Source: Streptomyces sp. 130
GTDB taxonomy: Bacteria > Actinomycetota > Actinomycetes > Streptomycetales > Streptomycetaceae
Length of the DNA stretch: 33,825 bases
Assembly (NCBI RefSeq): GCF_007096885.1
Contig: NZ_VJNO01000057.1
Span: 1-33,825, forward strand
Direction: 5' to 3'
Shown: in pieces, positions 1 to 6,482 of the stretch
How the letters are laid out: each line of letters opens with the position of its first letter
How positions within the stretch are numbered: position 1 is the stretch's first letter
Program-made: the position numbers and the translations under genes
The notes under the pieces: generated by a model
What the model was told of the DNA's origin: nothing
What the model saw: the letters and a program-made list of their open reading frames with translations, nothing else
The model's database searches: none

Positions 1-75
<75 letters not shown>

Positions 76-119
76 ACGGCCATGTCCGCCCCCACGCACC
101 ACCCAGGAGACCCGCCACC

Positions 120-929
120 GTGCCCGAGGGACACACGATCCACCGCCTCGCCGCGGACCACCGCGAGCGCTTCGCCGGCCGGCCGGTGCGGGTGAGCAGC
201 CCGCAGGGCAAGTTCTCCGACAGCGCCGCCCTGCTCGACGGCCACGTCCTGGACACGGCCGACGCCCACGGCAAGCACCTCTTCCTCTCCTTCGGCGACA
301 CCGGCTGGGTCCACATCCACCTCGGCCTCTTCGGCAAGCTGCACTTCGGCCCGGTGCCGGCCCCGCCGCCCACCGACACCGTCCGGCTGCGCCTGGTGAA
401 CGACGCGCACCACGCGGACCTGCGCGGCCCGACCACCTGCGCCCTGATCACGGACGCCGAGAAGCGCGCGATACACGACCGCCTCGGCCCCGACCCGCTG
501 CGCGCCGGCGAGGACGGCGAACGCGCCTGGCAGCGGATCTCCCGCAGCCGGATCACCGTCGCCGCCCTGCTGATGGACCAGAAGGTCATCGCGGGCGTCG
601 GCAACGTCTACCGGGCCGAGGTGCTGTTCCGGCACGGCATCGACCCGTACCGGGCGGGCAAGGACCTCACCCGGCGCGAGTGGGACGCGATCTGGGCGGA
701 CCTGGGCGCGCTGATGCGCGAGGGGGTACGGAACAACCGGATCGACACCGTCCGCCCCGAGCACCTGCCCGAGGCGATGGGCCGCCCGCCCCGCGTGGAC
801 GATCACGGCGGCGAGGTCTACGTCTACCGGCGCGCCCGCCAGGCCTGCCACATCTGCGGCACCGAGATCCGCACCGCCGGCCTGGCCGCCCGCAACCTCT
901 TCTGGTGCCCCGGCTGCCAGTCCGCGTGA
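120..929 (+). CDS. Fpg/Nei family DNA glycosylase/AP lyase
   Basis: This is a 269-residue base-excision-repair enzyme that removes oxidised bases and cleaves the abasic site. The N-terminus reads PEG after the initiator, giving the catalytic Pro2 and Glu3 of the Fpg/Nei superfamily. The form MPEGHT is more typical of the Nei/endonuclease VIII branch than of MutM (MPELPE). Lys52 lies in the position of the conserved catalytic lysine. The helix-two-turn-helix region includes the segment ending AGVGNVYRAEVLF. The C-terminus carries a four-cysteine zinc finger at C243, C246, C263 and C266. Length is normal for the family. The start is GTG, supported by an AGGAGA ribosome-binding site at 105-110, 9 nt upstream. 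The gene stands alone, and the sequence cannot show which oxidised base is preferred. Confidence 0.93.
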   Translation: MPEGHTIHRLAADHRERFAGRPVRVSSPQGKFSDSAALLDGHVLDTADAHGKHLFLSFGDTGWVHIHLGLFGKLHFGPVPAPPPTDTVRLRLVNDAHHADLRGPTTCALITDAEKRAIHDRLGPDPLRAGEDGERAWQRISRSRITVAALLMDQKVIAGVGNVYRAEVLFRHGIDPYRAGKDLTRREWDAIWADLGALMREGVRNNRIDTVRPEHLPEAMGRPPRVDDHGGEVYVYRRARQACHICGTEIRTAGLAARNLFWCPGCQSA

Positions 930-1016
930 TCCCCGCGCACGACCCGCGAGTACGGCACCGGCCGGGCCGATTTCGAACACATTGTCACGGGGTCCCCCTG
1001 CACCGGAGGCCGCCGG

Positions 1017-2180
1017 GTGGATAAGGTCCCCGCAATGGCCCGACGCGCAGGAGCAGAGACGTACCCGGCCCGATGGCGGAAATCGGCGCACCGGGTCTAC
1101 ATCACGCTGCGCCGGTCCGGGGTCGACTACTTCCGCGGCGACGGCTCCGACTGGATCGCCCTGGCCGGCCTCTTCCTGGTCATCCCGGTCATCACCTGCC
1201 TCACCCTGGTCGACCCGGTCTGGTGGGCGCCCACCATGCTCGTCCTGCCGATCGTCGCGGGCGGCCTGCTGCTGCGCCCCGCCAGCCTCCTCGGCCTGTA
1301 CGCGGCGGCGGCCGTCGCCCTCATCGTGGAGTCGGTCCGGCTCGGTCCCTACGGGGACGGCCCGGCCAGGGTCACCCCCGGCACCGTGCTCACCGTCGCC
1401 GCCTGCGGGTTCTTCGGGCTGGTCCTCGCCCAGTTCCGCGCCCGGGTCGGGGTGCCCTGGCGGCGCGGCGGCACCATGCTCTTCGACCTGCGTGAACGCA
1501 TCCGGGTCCAGAGCTCGCTGCCCCGCCTCCCGCAGGGCTGGCACCGCGAGATGGCGCTGCGCCCGGCCGGCGGGCAGTCCTTCTCCGGCGACTTCGTCGT
1601 CGCGGCCCGCACCCACGGTGGCCGCACCCTGGAAGCCGTCCTGACCGACGTCTCCGGCAAGGGCATGGACGCCGGGTCCCGCGCCCTGCTGCTGTCCGGC
1701 GCCTTCGGCGGGCTCCTGGGCTCGCTGCCCCCGCACGGCTTCCTGCCCGCCGCCAACGGCTATCTGCTGCGCCAGGACTGGGACGAGGGCTTCGCCACCT
1801 CGATCCACCTGGTCCTCGACCTGGAGACCGGCGACTACGAACTCCTCTCGGCGGGCCACCCGCCGGCCCTCCAGCTCCACGCCGGCAGCGGCCAGTGGGA
1901 GGAGAAGGCGGCGGAGGGCCCGCTGCTCGGGGTGTACGACGGCGCCGAGTTCGACCCGGTCAAGGGCCATCTCGCCCCCGGTGACGTGCTGATGCTGTTC
2001 ACCGACGGACTGGTGGAGGCGTCCGACCGGGACATCGCGGAGGGCATCGACCGGCTCACCGGCGAGGCCGACCGCTACGTCAGCACCGGCTTCGAGGGCG
2101 CGGCCTGGCACCTGATCGAGGCGTGCGCCAAGGACGTCAACGACGACCGGGCGCTGCTGCTCCTGTCACGGAAGTCCTGA
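1017..2180 (+). CDS. Membrane-anchored PP2C-type (RsbU/SpoIIE) Ser/Thr phosphatase
   Basis: This 387-residue protein has about four hydrophobic segments in its first part (about 47-65, 70-87, 91-108, 122-140). A cytoplasmic PP2C/SpoIIE phosphatase domain follows from about 170 to the end. Metal-binding acidic residues are visible in the family motifs: GD at 191-192, D211 in TDVSGKG, D330 in FTDG, and D376/D377 in the terminal NDDR. Proteins of this class dephosphorylate anti-anti-sigma factors in sigma-factor switching cascades, and Streptomyces encodes many. The target is not apparent because no anti-sigma gene is adjacent. The GTG start is supported by GGAGG at 1005-1009, 7 nt upstream. An ATG at 1035 has a poorer ribosome-binding site. 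The gene converges with the antiporter gene downstream. Confidence 0.9.
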   Translation: MDKVPAMARRAGAETYPARWRKSAHRVYITLRRSGVDYFRGDGSDWIALAGLFLVIPVITCLTLVDPVWWAPTMLVLPIVAGGLLLRPASLLGLYAAAAVALIVESVRLGPYGDGPARVTPGTVLTVAACGFFGLVLAQFRARVGVPWRRGGTMLFDLRERIRVQSSLPRLPQGWHREMALRPAGGQSFSGDFVVAARTHGGRTLEAVLTDVSGKGMDAGSRALLLSGAFGGLLGSLPPHGFLPAANGYLLRQDWDEGFATSIHLVLDLETGDYELLSAGHPPALQLHAGSGQWEEKAAEGPLLGVYDGAEFDPVKGHLAPGDVLMLFTDGLVEASDRDIAEGIDRLTGEADRYVSTGFEGAAWHLIEACAKDVNDDRALLLLSRKS

Positions 2181-2231
2181 AGGTCCGAGCTCACGGACGT
2201 CCTGAACGTCCTGAGCCTACGGACGTCCTGA
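2168..2231. repeat. Three-copy 13-bp repeat between convergent genes
   Basis: The unit ACGGACGTCCTGA occurs exactly at 2193-2205 and 2219-2231, and with one change at 2168-2180. The spacing is 25-26 bp. The core GGACGTCC is itself palindromic, so the two exact copies can pair as an 8-bp stem with an 18-nt loop. That could act as a weak bidirectional terminator. The outer copies overlap the 3' ends of the phosphatase and antiporter genes. Confidence 0.6.
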
Positions 2232-3458
2232 GCCGGCCCCGGCCGGAGCGGGCTCCCGGAGCGCCGGTTCCGGCTCGCCCGGCAGGAAGCGGGCCAGCCA
2301 GTGCGAGCGCCCGGCCGCCAGCGGCGCGAGGACCGCGAGGACCAGCACGTAACCCGCGATGAACGGGGAGAGCCGCTCGTCGAGGCCGGCGCCCGCCGCC
2401 ATCGTGGCGAGGATCAGCGCGAACTCGCCGCGCGCCACCAGGGTGGTCGAGATGTTCGCGGTGGCCCGCGGTCCGAAGGCGTACACCTTGGCGGCGGCGA
2501 TCCCGGCGCACACGTTCGTCGCGAGGGTGACCGCGACGGCGGCCAGCACCGGCCAGAGCACGGTGGGCAGGTCGCCCGGGTCGATGGAGAGCCCGAAGGC
2601 GAAGAAGAAGATCGCGCCGAACGCGTCGCGCAGCGGGTGCACCAGCTTGCGGATGCGCTCGCCCGACGACGTGCTGCCGAGCATCAGCCCGACCATGAAG
2701 GCGCCGATCGCGTCCGCGACGCCGAACCACTCCGAGATCCCGGCCACCAGGACGGCGGCCCCGAGGAAGGAGATGACCAGCAGTTCGTCGTCCTTGGTCC
2801 CGATCAGCTTGCCGACGACCCGGGTGCCGAACCGGGCGGCCAGGGCGAGCAGCAGCAGGAAGCCGAACGCCTTGCCGCCGTCGGTCACGGCCGCGGCGAG
2901 GCTGTCGGCGCCGGACAGGATGGGCTGGAGGGCCGCCAGGTACAGGGCGAGGAAGACGTCCTCCACGACGATGATCCCGAGGATCGGCCGGGTCTCCGGA
3001 TTACCGATCCGCCCGAGGTCGACCAGGACCTTGGTGACGATGGCGGACGAGGAGATTCCGAGCACCCCGGCGAGGACCAGCGCCTCGGAGGTGCCCCAGC
3101 CGAGCGCGAAGCCGAAGCCGAGCCCGGCGCCGACGTTCAGGGCGAGATAGGTGCCCCCGGCGACCGCCATCCTGCGGCCGCCCGCCTTGAGGTCGTCCAG
3201 ATGGAATTCCAGACCCAGATAGAAGAGGAGCAGCACCAGGCCGAGCGCGGAGAGCATCTCCAGGTCGTGCGGGTCGGCGACGAGGACGATGCCGGGGGTG
3301 TGCGGGCCGAGCAGGATTCCGGCCAGGATGAACAGGGGGATCGTGGGCAGTCCGATGCGGCGGCCGGCGCGGGCGAGGACCGCGGCGGCGAGGAAGGCGC
3401 CGCCCATGGCGATGAGTGTGTCTGCGTGTCCGATGAGCCTGGCCTTTCGAAGAGTCAA
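2217..3458 (-). CDS. CPA2-type cation/proton antiporter (KefB/GerN-like membrane domain)
   Basis: This protein of up to 413 residues is almost wholly hydrophobic, with about 12 membrane helices. It exchanges a monovalent cation for protons across the plasma membrane. Family features include GILLGPHTPG near the N-terminus, the FYLGLEF segment, SSSAIVTKVLVDLG, and a charged VVED segment in the core. There is no cytoplasmic RCK/TrkA-N domain and no adjacent regulatory-subunit gene, unlike many Streptomyces antiporters of this class. The start is uncertain. The longest frame uses TTG at 3458 without a good ribosome-binding site. A GAAAGG-CCAGG stretch (3448-3438) sits just before CTC and ATC codons, and the next ATG (3407) lies inside the first membrane helix. 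Substrate (Na+ or K+) cannot be read from the sequence. Confidence 0.88.
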   Translation of the reverse strand: MTLRKARLIGHADTLIAMGGAFLAAAVLARAGRRIGLPTIPLFILAGILLGPHTPGIVLVADPHDLEMLSALGLVLLLFYLGLEFHLDDLKAGGRRMAVAGGTYLALNVGAGLGFGFALGWGTSEALVLAGVLGISSSAIVTKVLVDLGRIGNPETRPILGIIVVEDVFLALYLAALQPILSGADSLAAAVTDGGKAFGFLLLLALAARFGTRVVGKLIGTKDDELLVISFLGAAVLVAGISEWFGVADAIGAFMVGLMLGSTSSGERIRKLVHPLRDAFGAIFFFAFGLSIDPGDLPTVLWPVLAAVAVTLATNVCAGIAAAKVYAFGPRATANISTTLVARGEFALILATMAAGAGLDERLSPFIAGYVLVLAVLAPLAAGRSHWLARFLPGEPEPALREPAPAGAGSGRP

Positions 3459-3539
3459 GAGATCGTCAAGGAATGGTCAGAAGTTAGTTTACCGAACGAT
3501 TGACGTTGCAACTCTTCGGACCGCGGGGAGAGGTGCGCC

Positions 3540-3545
3540 TAGAGT
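3540..3545 (+). promoter_or_regulatory. -10 box for a leaderless HD-domain transcript
   Basis: TAGAGT matches the TAnnnT -10 consensus and ends 7 nt before the ATG at 3553, so transcription would begin at or next to the start codon. No Shine-Dalgarno sequence precedes that ATG. No convincing -35 element is seen at normal spacing. Confidence 0.55.
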
Positions 3546-3552
3546 CCTCGCC

Positions 3553-4038
3553 ATGACCGCATCACACGCTCAGCTGACCCTCGCCGAGGTCGAGGCCCTG
3601 GCCCGCGAGGCCCACGCCGCCCAGCGGGACAAGGCCGGCCGCCCCTACACGGAACACCTCGCGGCCGTCGCGGAGGGCGTACGGAGCCGGGGCGGCAGCG
3701 ACGAGCAGATCGCCGCGGCCTGGCTGCACGACGCGGTCGAGGACGACGCGCTGTCGGCCGAGTGGCTGGCCGGGGCCGCCCTGCCGCAGGCCGTCAAGGA
3801 CATGGTGCTCGCCGTCACCAAGCGGGCGGGCGAGGAGCCGGAGGCGTACGCCCGGCGCATCCTGGCCACCCCCGGCGCCCTGCTGGTCAAGGAGGCCGAC
3901 CTCGCCCACAACGCCGACCCGGCCCGCCTCGCGGTGCTGGAGCCGGCCGTGCGTACCCGGCTGACCGCGAAGTATGCGCGGGTACGGGAGCTGCTGGGGC
4001 TCACCGCACCGGATGCGCCCTCGCAGGGGCGGGATTGA
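3553..4038 (+). CDS. Small SpoT/Mesh1-like HD-domain hydrolase
   Basis: This 161-residue protein is a stand-alone HD domain. The metal-binding tetrad is H35 (YTEHLAAV), H59-D60 (WLHDAVEDD) and D116 (VKEADLAHN). The order and the ED pair after the HD resemble the hydrolase half of RelA/SpoT and the small alarmone hydrolases (Mesh1 type). These remove pyrophosphate from (p)ppGpp or related nucleotides. A (p)ppGpp substrate is an inference from family resemblance, because the synthetase domain is absent. The frame extends upstream to 3289. I choose ATG 3553 because a TAGAGT -10 box ends 7 nt before it and because homology-like sequence begins only there. The gene is divergent from the antiporter gene and convergent with the acyltransferase gene. 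Confidence 0.82.
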   Translation: MTASHAQLTLAEVEALAREAHAAQRDKAGRPYTEHLAAVAEGVRSRGGSDEQIAAAWLHDAVEDDALSAEWLAGAALPQAVKDMVLAVTKRAGEEPEAYARRILATPGALLVKEADLAHNADPARLAVLEPAVRTRLTAKYARVRELLGLTAPDAPSQGRD

Positions 4039-4074
4039 GCCAACACCGCCCGTCGGCACCGCCCGCGGACACGA

Positions 4075-4103
4075 CGAAGCCCGGCCGCCTGGGCCGGGCT
4101 TCG
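4075..4103. terminator. Bidirectional hairpin terminator
   Basis: A perfect 12-bp stem, CGAAGCCCGGCC (4075-4086) with GGCCGGGCTTCG (4092-4103), closes a 5-nt loop. It lies between the convergent HD and acyltransferase genes. There is no U-tract. Confidence 0.8.
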
Positions 4104-4120
4104 CAGGGCGTGCGGAGAGG

Positions 4121-5311
4121 TCAGGGTTTCGCGGCGTCCCGGGCGTCCCGGCGGAACGCCCAGTCCATGTCCGGCTCGGTCACACAGCGCAGGACGCGCC
4201 GCACCGGCGGGGTGCACAGCAAGGTGACGGCGGTGGAGGCGACCACGGTCACGATCACCAGGCCCGCCGGACCGACCAGCCACGCGTGGTCGTCGAAGAT
4301 CCCCGCGTAGTCGGCGCCCTTCACCAGGAAGCCGTGCAGCAGGTAGCCGCAGATGGTGCCGGCGCCGAGCACCGTGAACCACATGTGGCGGCGCGGGACC
4401 AGCGCGAGGAATCCGGCCGTCAGCAGCGTCGCGCAGCCGAACATCGCCAGGGTCATCACCGCGCCCGACCACCACGGCGCCCCCATGTCCTGGGCGCTGG
4501 AGTCCCGCAGGAACCAGCCCAGCTGCATCCGGGGCGCCGCCCAGTACGCGAAGACCAGGGCCCCGGCGAAGAGCGGCAGTGCCAACAGCCGGGCCTCGCG
4601 GCGGCGGACCAGCTCGAAGTGCTCCGGCCTCAGCTGGAGTCCGAGCACGAAGAAGGGCAGGAACTGCAGGACGCGCGGCAGGTCGAGGTCGTCACCGATG
4701 CTGGGTGCGAGCGAGGCGAGAACGGCGATCACGAGCGAAACGGCCAGCGGATGGCGGAGGTTGCGCCAGACCGGTGTGGTGAGCCGCCAGATGAACAGGG
4801 CGGCCAGGAACCAGGTCAGGTACCAGGGGTCCAGCAGGCTGACGGCCGCGTCCGGCTGGTCGTTCGCGTACCGCCGGAACAGCGAGTACGCCGTCTCGAA
4901 CACCACGTAGGGCACGGCGACCCCGGTGACGAGCCGCCTCACCTTCCTGGGGCTCAGGTCGAACGACCGGGAGAAATAGCCCGAGATGAGGATGAAGGCG
5001 GGCATGTGGAACGTGTAGACCACCATGTACAGCGCCCGGGCGGTCCGGCTCCCGTCCATGACCGGCACCCAGGAGTGCGCCACCGCGACGAGCACGATGG
5101 CGAGGTACTTGGCGTTGTCGAAGAAGGCGTCACGCTGCTTGGCCCCGCCGCTCCGGGCGGGCCGGTCCGCTGCTGGTCCGGGGGCCTTCGCGGTCGCCGT
5201 CGGCGCAGGGTGTCTGGGCTCCGCCTCCCCGGTCGCCGGGGGGAGTGTGGCCCTCTGCATTGCGTTCGGAGCGTGGGACATCTGAGGCACCCTAGACGTG
5301 TCGATTGCCAT
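4121..5311 (-). CDS. Membrane acyltransferase 3 family protein (fucose-4-O-acetylase-like)
   Basis: This 396-residue protein has a disordered, Pro/Ala-rich N-terminus of about 60 residues followed by about ten membrane helices. The first helix carries the family signature FFDNAKYLAIVLVAVAHSW, with the conserved His at 79. Acyltransferase-3 proteins move acetyl or other acyl groups onto sugars or lipids at the membrane. The FxDNxK opening resembles the NolL/fucose-4-O-acetylase group (COG3594-like). The acceptor is unknown, and no polysaccharide or antibiotic gene lies nearby. The ATG at 5311 lacks a good ribosome-binding site. ATG at 5281 (residue 11) is a possible alternative. The long upstream region with repeats suggests regulation. 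Confidence 0.82.
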   Translation of the reverse strand: MAIDTSRVPQMSHAPNAMQRATLPPATGEAEPRHPAPTATAKAPGPAADRPARSGGAKQRDAFFDNAKYLAIVLVAVAHSWVPVMDGSRTARALYMVVYTFHMPAFILISGYFSRSFDLSPRKVRRLVTGVAVPYVVFETAYSLFRRYANDQPDAAVSLLDPWYLTWFLAALFIWRLTTPVWRNLRHPLAVSLVIAVLASLAPSIGDDLDLPRVLQFLPFFVLGLQLRPEHFELVRRREARLLALPLFAGALVFAYWAAPRMQLGWFLRDSSAQDMGAPWWSGAVMTLAMFGCATLLTAGFLALVPRRHMWFTVLGAGTICGYLLHGFLVKGADYAGIFDDHAWLVGPAGLVIVTVVASTAVTLLCTPPVRRVLRCVTEPDMDWAFRRDARDAAKP

Positions 5312-5349
5312 CCGTAAAACCGCCGTTGAATAGCGCGTCTTCCCTGCAT

Positions 5350-5410
5350 ATCAAATGGCAAACCAGCAGAATGTGCCCGTTATGACCTGTTTAATCCCCA
5401 TCAAATGGGG
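5350..5410. repeat. Direct repeat plus inverted repeat upstream of the acyltransferase gene
   Basis: ATCAAATGG occurs at 5350-5358 and 5400-5408, each followed by GCAAA (with two extra G in the second copy). The second copy lies within the inverted repeat CCCCAT-CAA-ATGGGG at 5396-5410. Read toward the acyltransferase gene, both copies contain TTTGCC(CC)ATTTGAT. The arrangement looks like paired regulator sites. Confidence 0.55.
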
Positions 5411-5638
5411 CAAATTATCAGGCAGTTGACCGAAGTGAATTACCTCGCGTTCGACATCGAATTCGCCTGTGAATGAAGTGTGTGGATACGGAAACGATCA
5501 TCGTCGCGCATTCCCGGAGACCGCGTGACCGGCCCCGGCCCGGCGGACGGTCCGTCCGGTCGGTGCACGGAGTCGACGCAAAAAGCCGGGGCACGGAGTC
5601 GGCGCACAGGGGGCACAAGGGGGCGCAGGATGGCGCGA

Positions 5639-5654
5639 TATCGACAGGTCGATA
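5639..5654. promoter_or_regulatory. Operator-like palindrome
   Basis: TATCGAC-AG-GTCGATA is a perfect 7-bp inverted repeat with a 2-bp centre, 112 bp upstream of the 64-residue membrane protein gene. The size and symmetry fit a dimeric repressor site. No regulator gene is adjacent, so the binding protein is unknown. Confidence 0.5.
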
Positions 5655-5766
5655 CGTCACCCGGCCACACCTCGGCGGGAGTTGGTGGCACGATGGAAGC
5701 GACGGAGGGTGCACGGCCGCACATCTCCGGGCCGGCAAGGCGGACCGACCGAGGGTGTGAGCAGTC

Positions 5767-5961
5767 GTGGCCATTTCGTTGTCTGTGGTGCTTCTGTTGG
5801 GGATCGTCCTGGTCGTCATGATCCGGAGCGGTTCCATCAAGACGGGCCCCGCGATCGTCGCGGCGCTCTTCGGCTTCTTCCTGGCGCCGACCGGCATGGG
5901 ACCGTCGATCAACCGGTTCATGAACTCGATCATCGACTCGATAGGCCAGATCAACTTCTGA
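5767..5961 (+). CDS. Small membrane protein, 64 residues, function unknown
   Basis: The protein starts with a hydrophobic helix (about residues 3-18, AISLSVVLLLGIVLVV). After the charged break RSGSIKTG a second hydrophobic segment follows (about 27-41, AIVAALFGFFLAPTG). The C-terminus is short and amphipathic (PSINRFMNSIIDSIGQINF). An in-frame TGA at 5758 fixes the start downstream of it. The GTG at 5767 has GAGGG at 5751-5755, 11 nt upstream. A strong terminator follows directly, so it is a single-gene unit. The codon bias fits a real gene. I do not recognise a function. Confidence 0.72.
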   Translation: MAISLSVVLLLGIVLVVMIRSGSIKTGPAIVAALFGFFLAPTGMGPSINRFMNSIIDSIGQINF

Positions 5962-5978
5962 GCCGCCGGCCACGACGC

Positions 5979-6009
5979 GAAGGGCCCGGTCCACCGGACC
6001 GGGCCCTTC
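5979..6009. terminator. Hairpin terminator shared with tRNA-Gly
   Basis: A perfect 14-bp stem, GAAGGGCCCGGTCC (5979-5992) with GGACCGGGCCCTTC (5996-6009), closes a 3-nt loop. It lies between the small membrane protein gene and the oppositely oriented tRNA-Gly and can serve both. Confidence 0.82.
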
Positions 6010-6018
6010 ACGAATCGG

Positions 6019-6089
6019 AGCGGGCGACGGGAATCGAACCCGCGTAGCTAGTTTGGAAGACTAGGGCTCTACCATTGAGCTACGCCCGC
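6019..6089 (-). tRNA. tRNA-Gly (anticodon TCC)
   Basis: A 71-nt cloverleaf is read on the minus strand. The acceptor stem is GCGGGCG/CGCCCGC, the D-arm has GCTC/GAGC, the anticodon stem is CTAGT/ACTAG around loop CTTCCAA (anticodon TCC), and the T-loop is TTCGATT. The discriminator base is T. The 3' CCA is not encoded. Confidence 0.96.
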
Positions 6090-6240
6090 ACGGCACCGCA
6101 GGTCACGCGGACCTCGGCACGACAAGCATCGTAGCGGGTCGCGGGCGCTGCCCGCACACCCCTTGACGACCCCGGCCGACGTCCCCGCCGAAAGCGGCCG
6201 GAGCGGTGCCTTACTGCATGTACCCTACGTGTCGCACCGA

Positions 6241-6317
6241 CGGGGTGTGGCGCAGCTTGGTAGCGCGTCCGCTTTGGGAGCGGAAGGTCGTCGGTTCGAA
6301 TCCGGCCACCCCGACCA
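6241..6317 (+). tRNA. tRNA-Pro (anticodon TGG)
   Basis: A 77-nt cloverleaf with acceptor stem CGGGGTG/CACCCCG. The anticodon stem TCCGC/GCGGA surrounds loop TTTGGGA (anticodon TGG), and the T-loop is TTCGAAT. The 3' CCA is encoded at 6315-6317. It lies divergent from tRNA-Gly and just upstream of tig. Confidence 0.95.
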
Positions 6318-6345
6318 CCGGCAAGACCGTGCGTGCAAGATCGCG

Positions 6346-6376
6346 TTGCGGGAGTTCTCCCCCTTGCCGTTACTAT
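6346..6376 (+). promoter_or_regulatory. Possible housekeeping promoter for tig
   Basis: TTGCGG (6346-6351) and TACTAT (6371-6376) are separated by 19 bp. The spacing is slightly long for a sigma-HrdB promoter. It would give a tig leader of about 100 nt. Confidence 0.35.
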
Positions 6377-6482
6377 GCAAAATGCGTGCCCGTGTGTCTG
6401 ATGTACCGGGCTCGGTCCGCGAAGCCGCCTCCTGTGCGGCGGAGCAGAACCCCAAGAAGTCAGCCACCAAGGAGACCGAACC

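Larger units (their letters stand above)
5312..5766. other. 455-bp intergenic region, AT-richer in its left half
   Basis: No credible gene is seen here on either strand. The part from about 5320 to 5480 is clearly richer in A and T than the surrounding genes and contains repeats and an inverted repeat next to the acyltransferase start. The right half returns to high GC and contains a 16-bp operator-like palindrome upstream of the 64-residue membrane protein gene. Divergent promoters are expected here, but I cannot place -35/-10 pairs with confidence. Confidence 0.7.

Noticed and set aside
5418..6011. Minus-strand frames of 184-197 codons over the 5312-5766 gap
   Set aside because: They overlap the small membrane protein gene and its terminator, have no recognisable domain, and their codon-position GC does not fit a Streptomyces gene.
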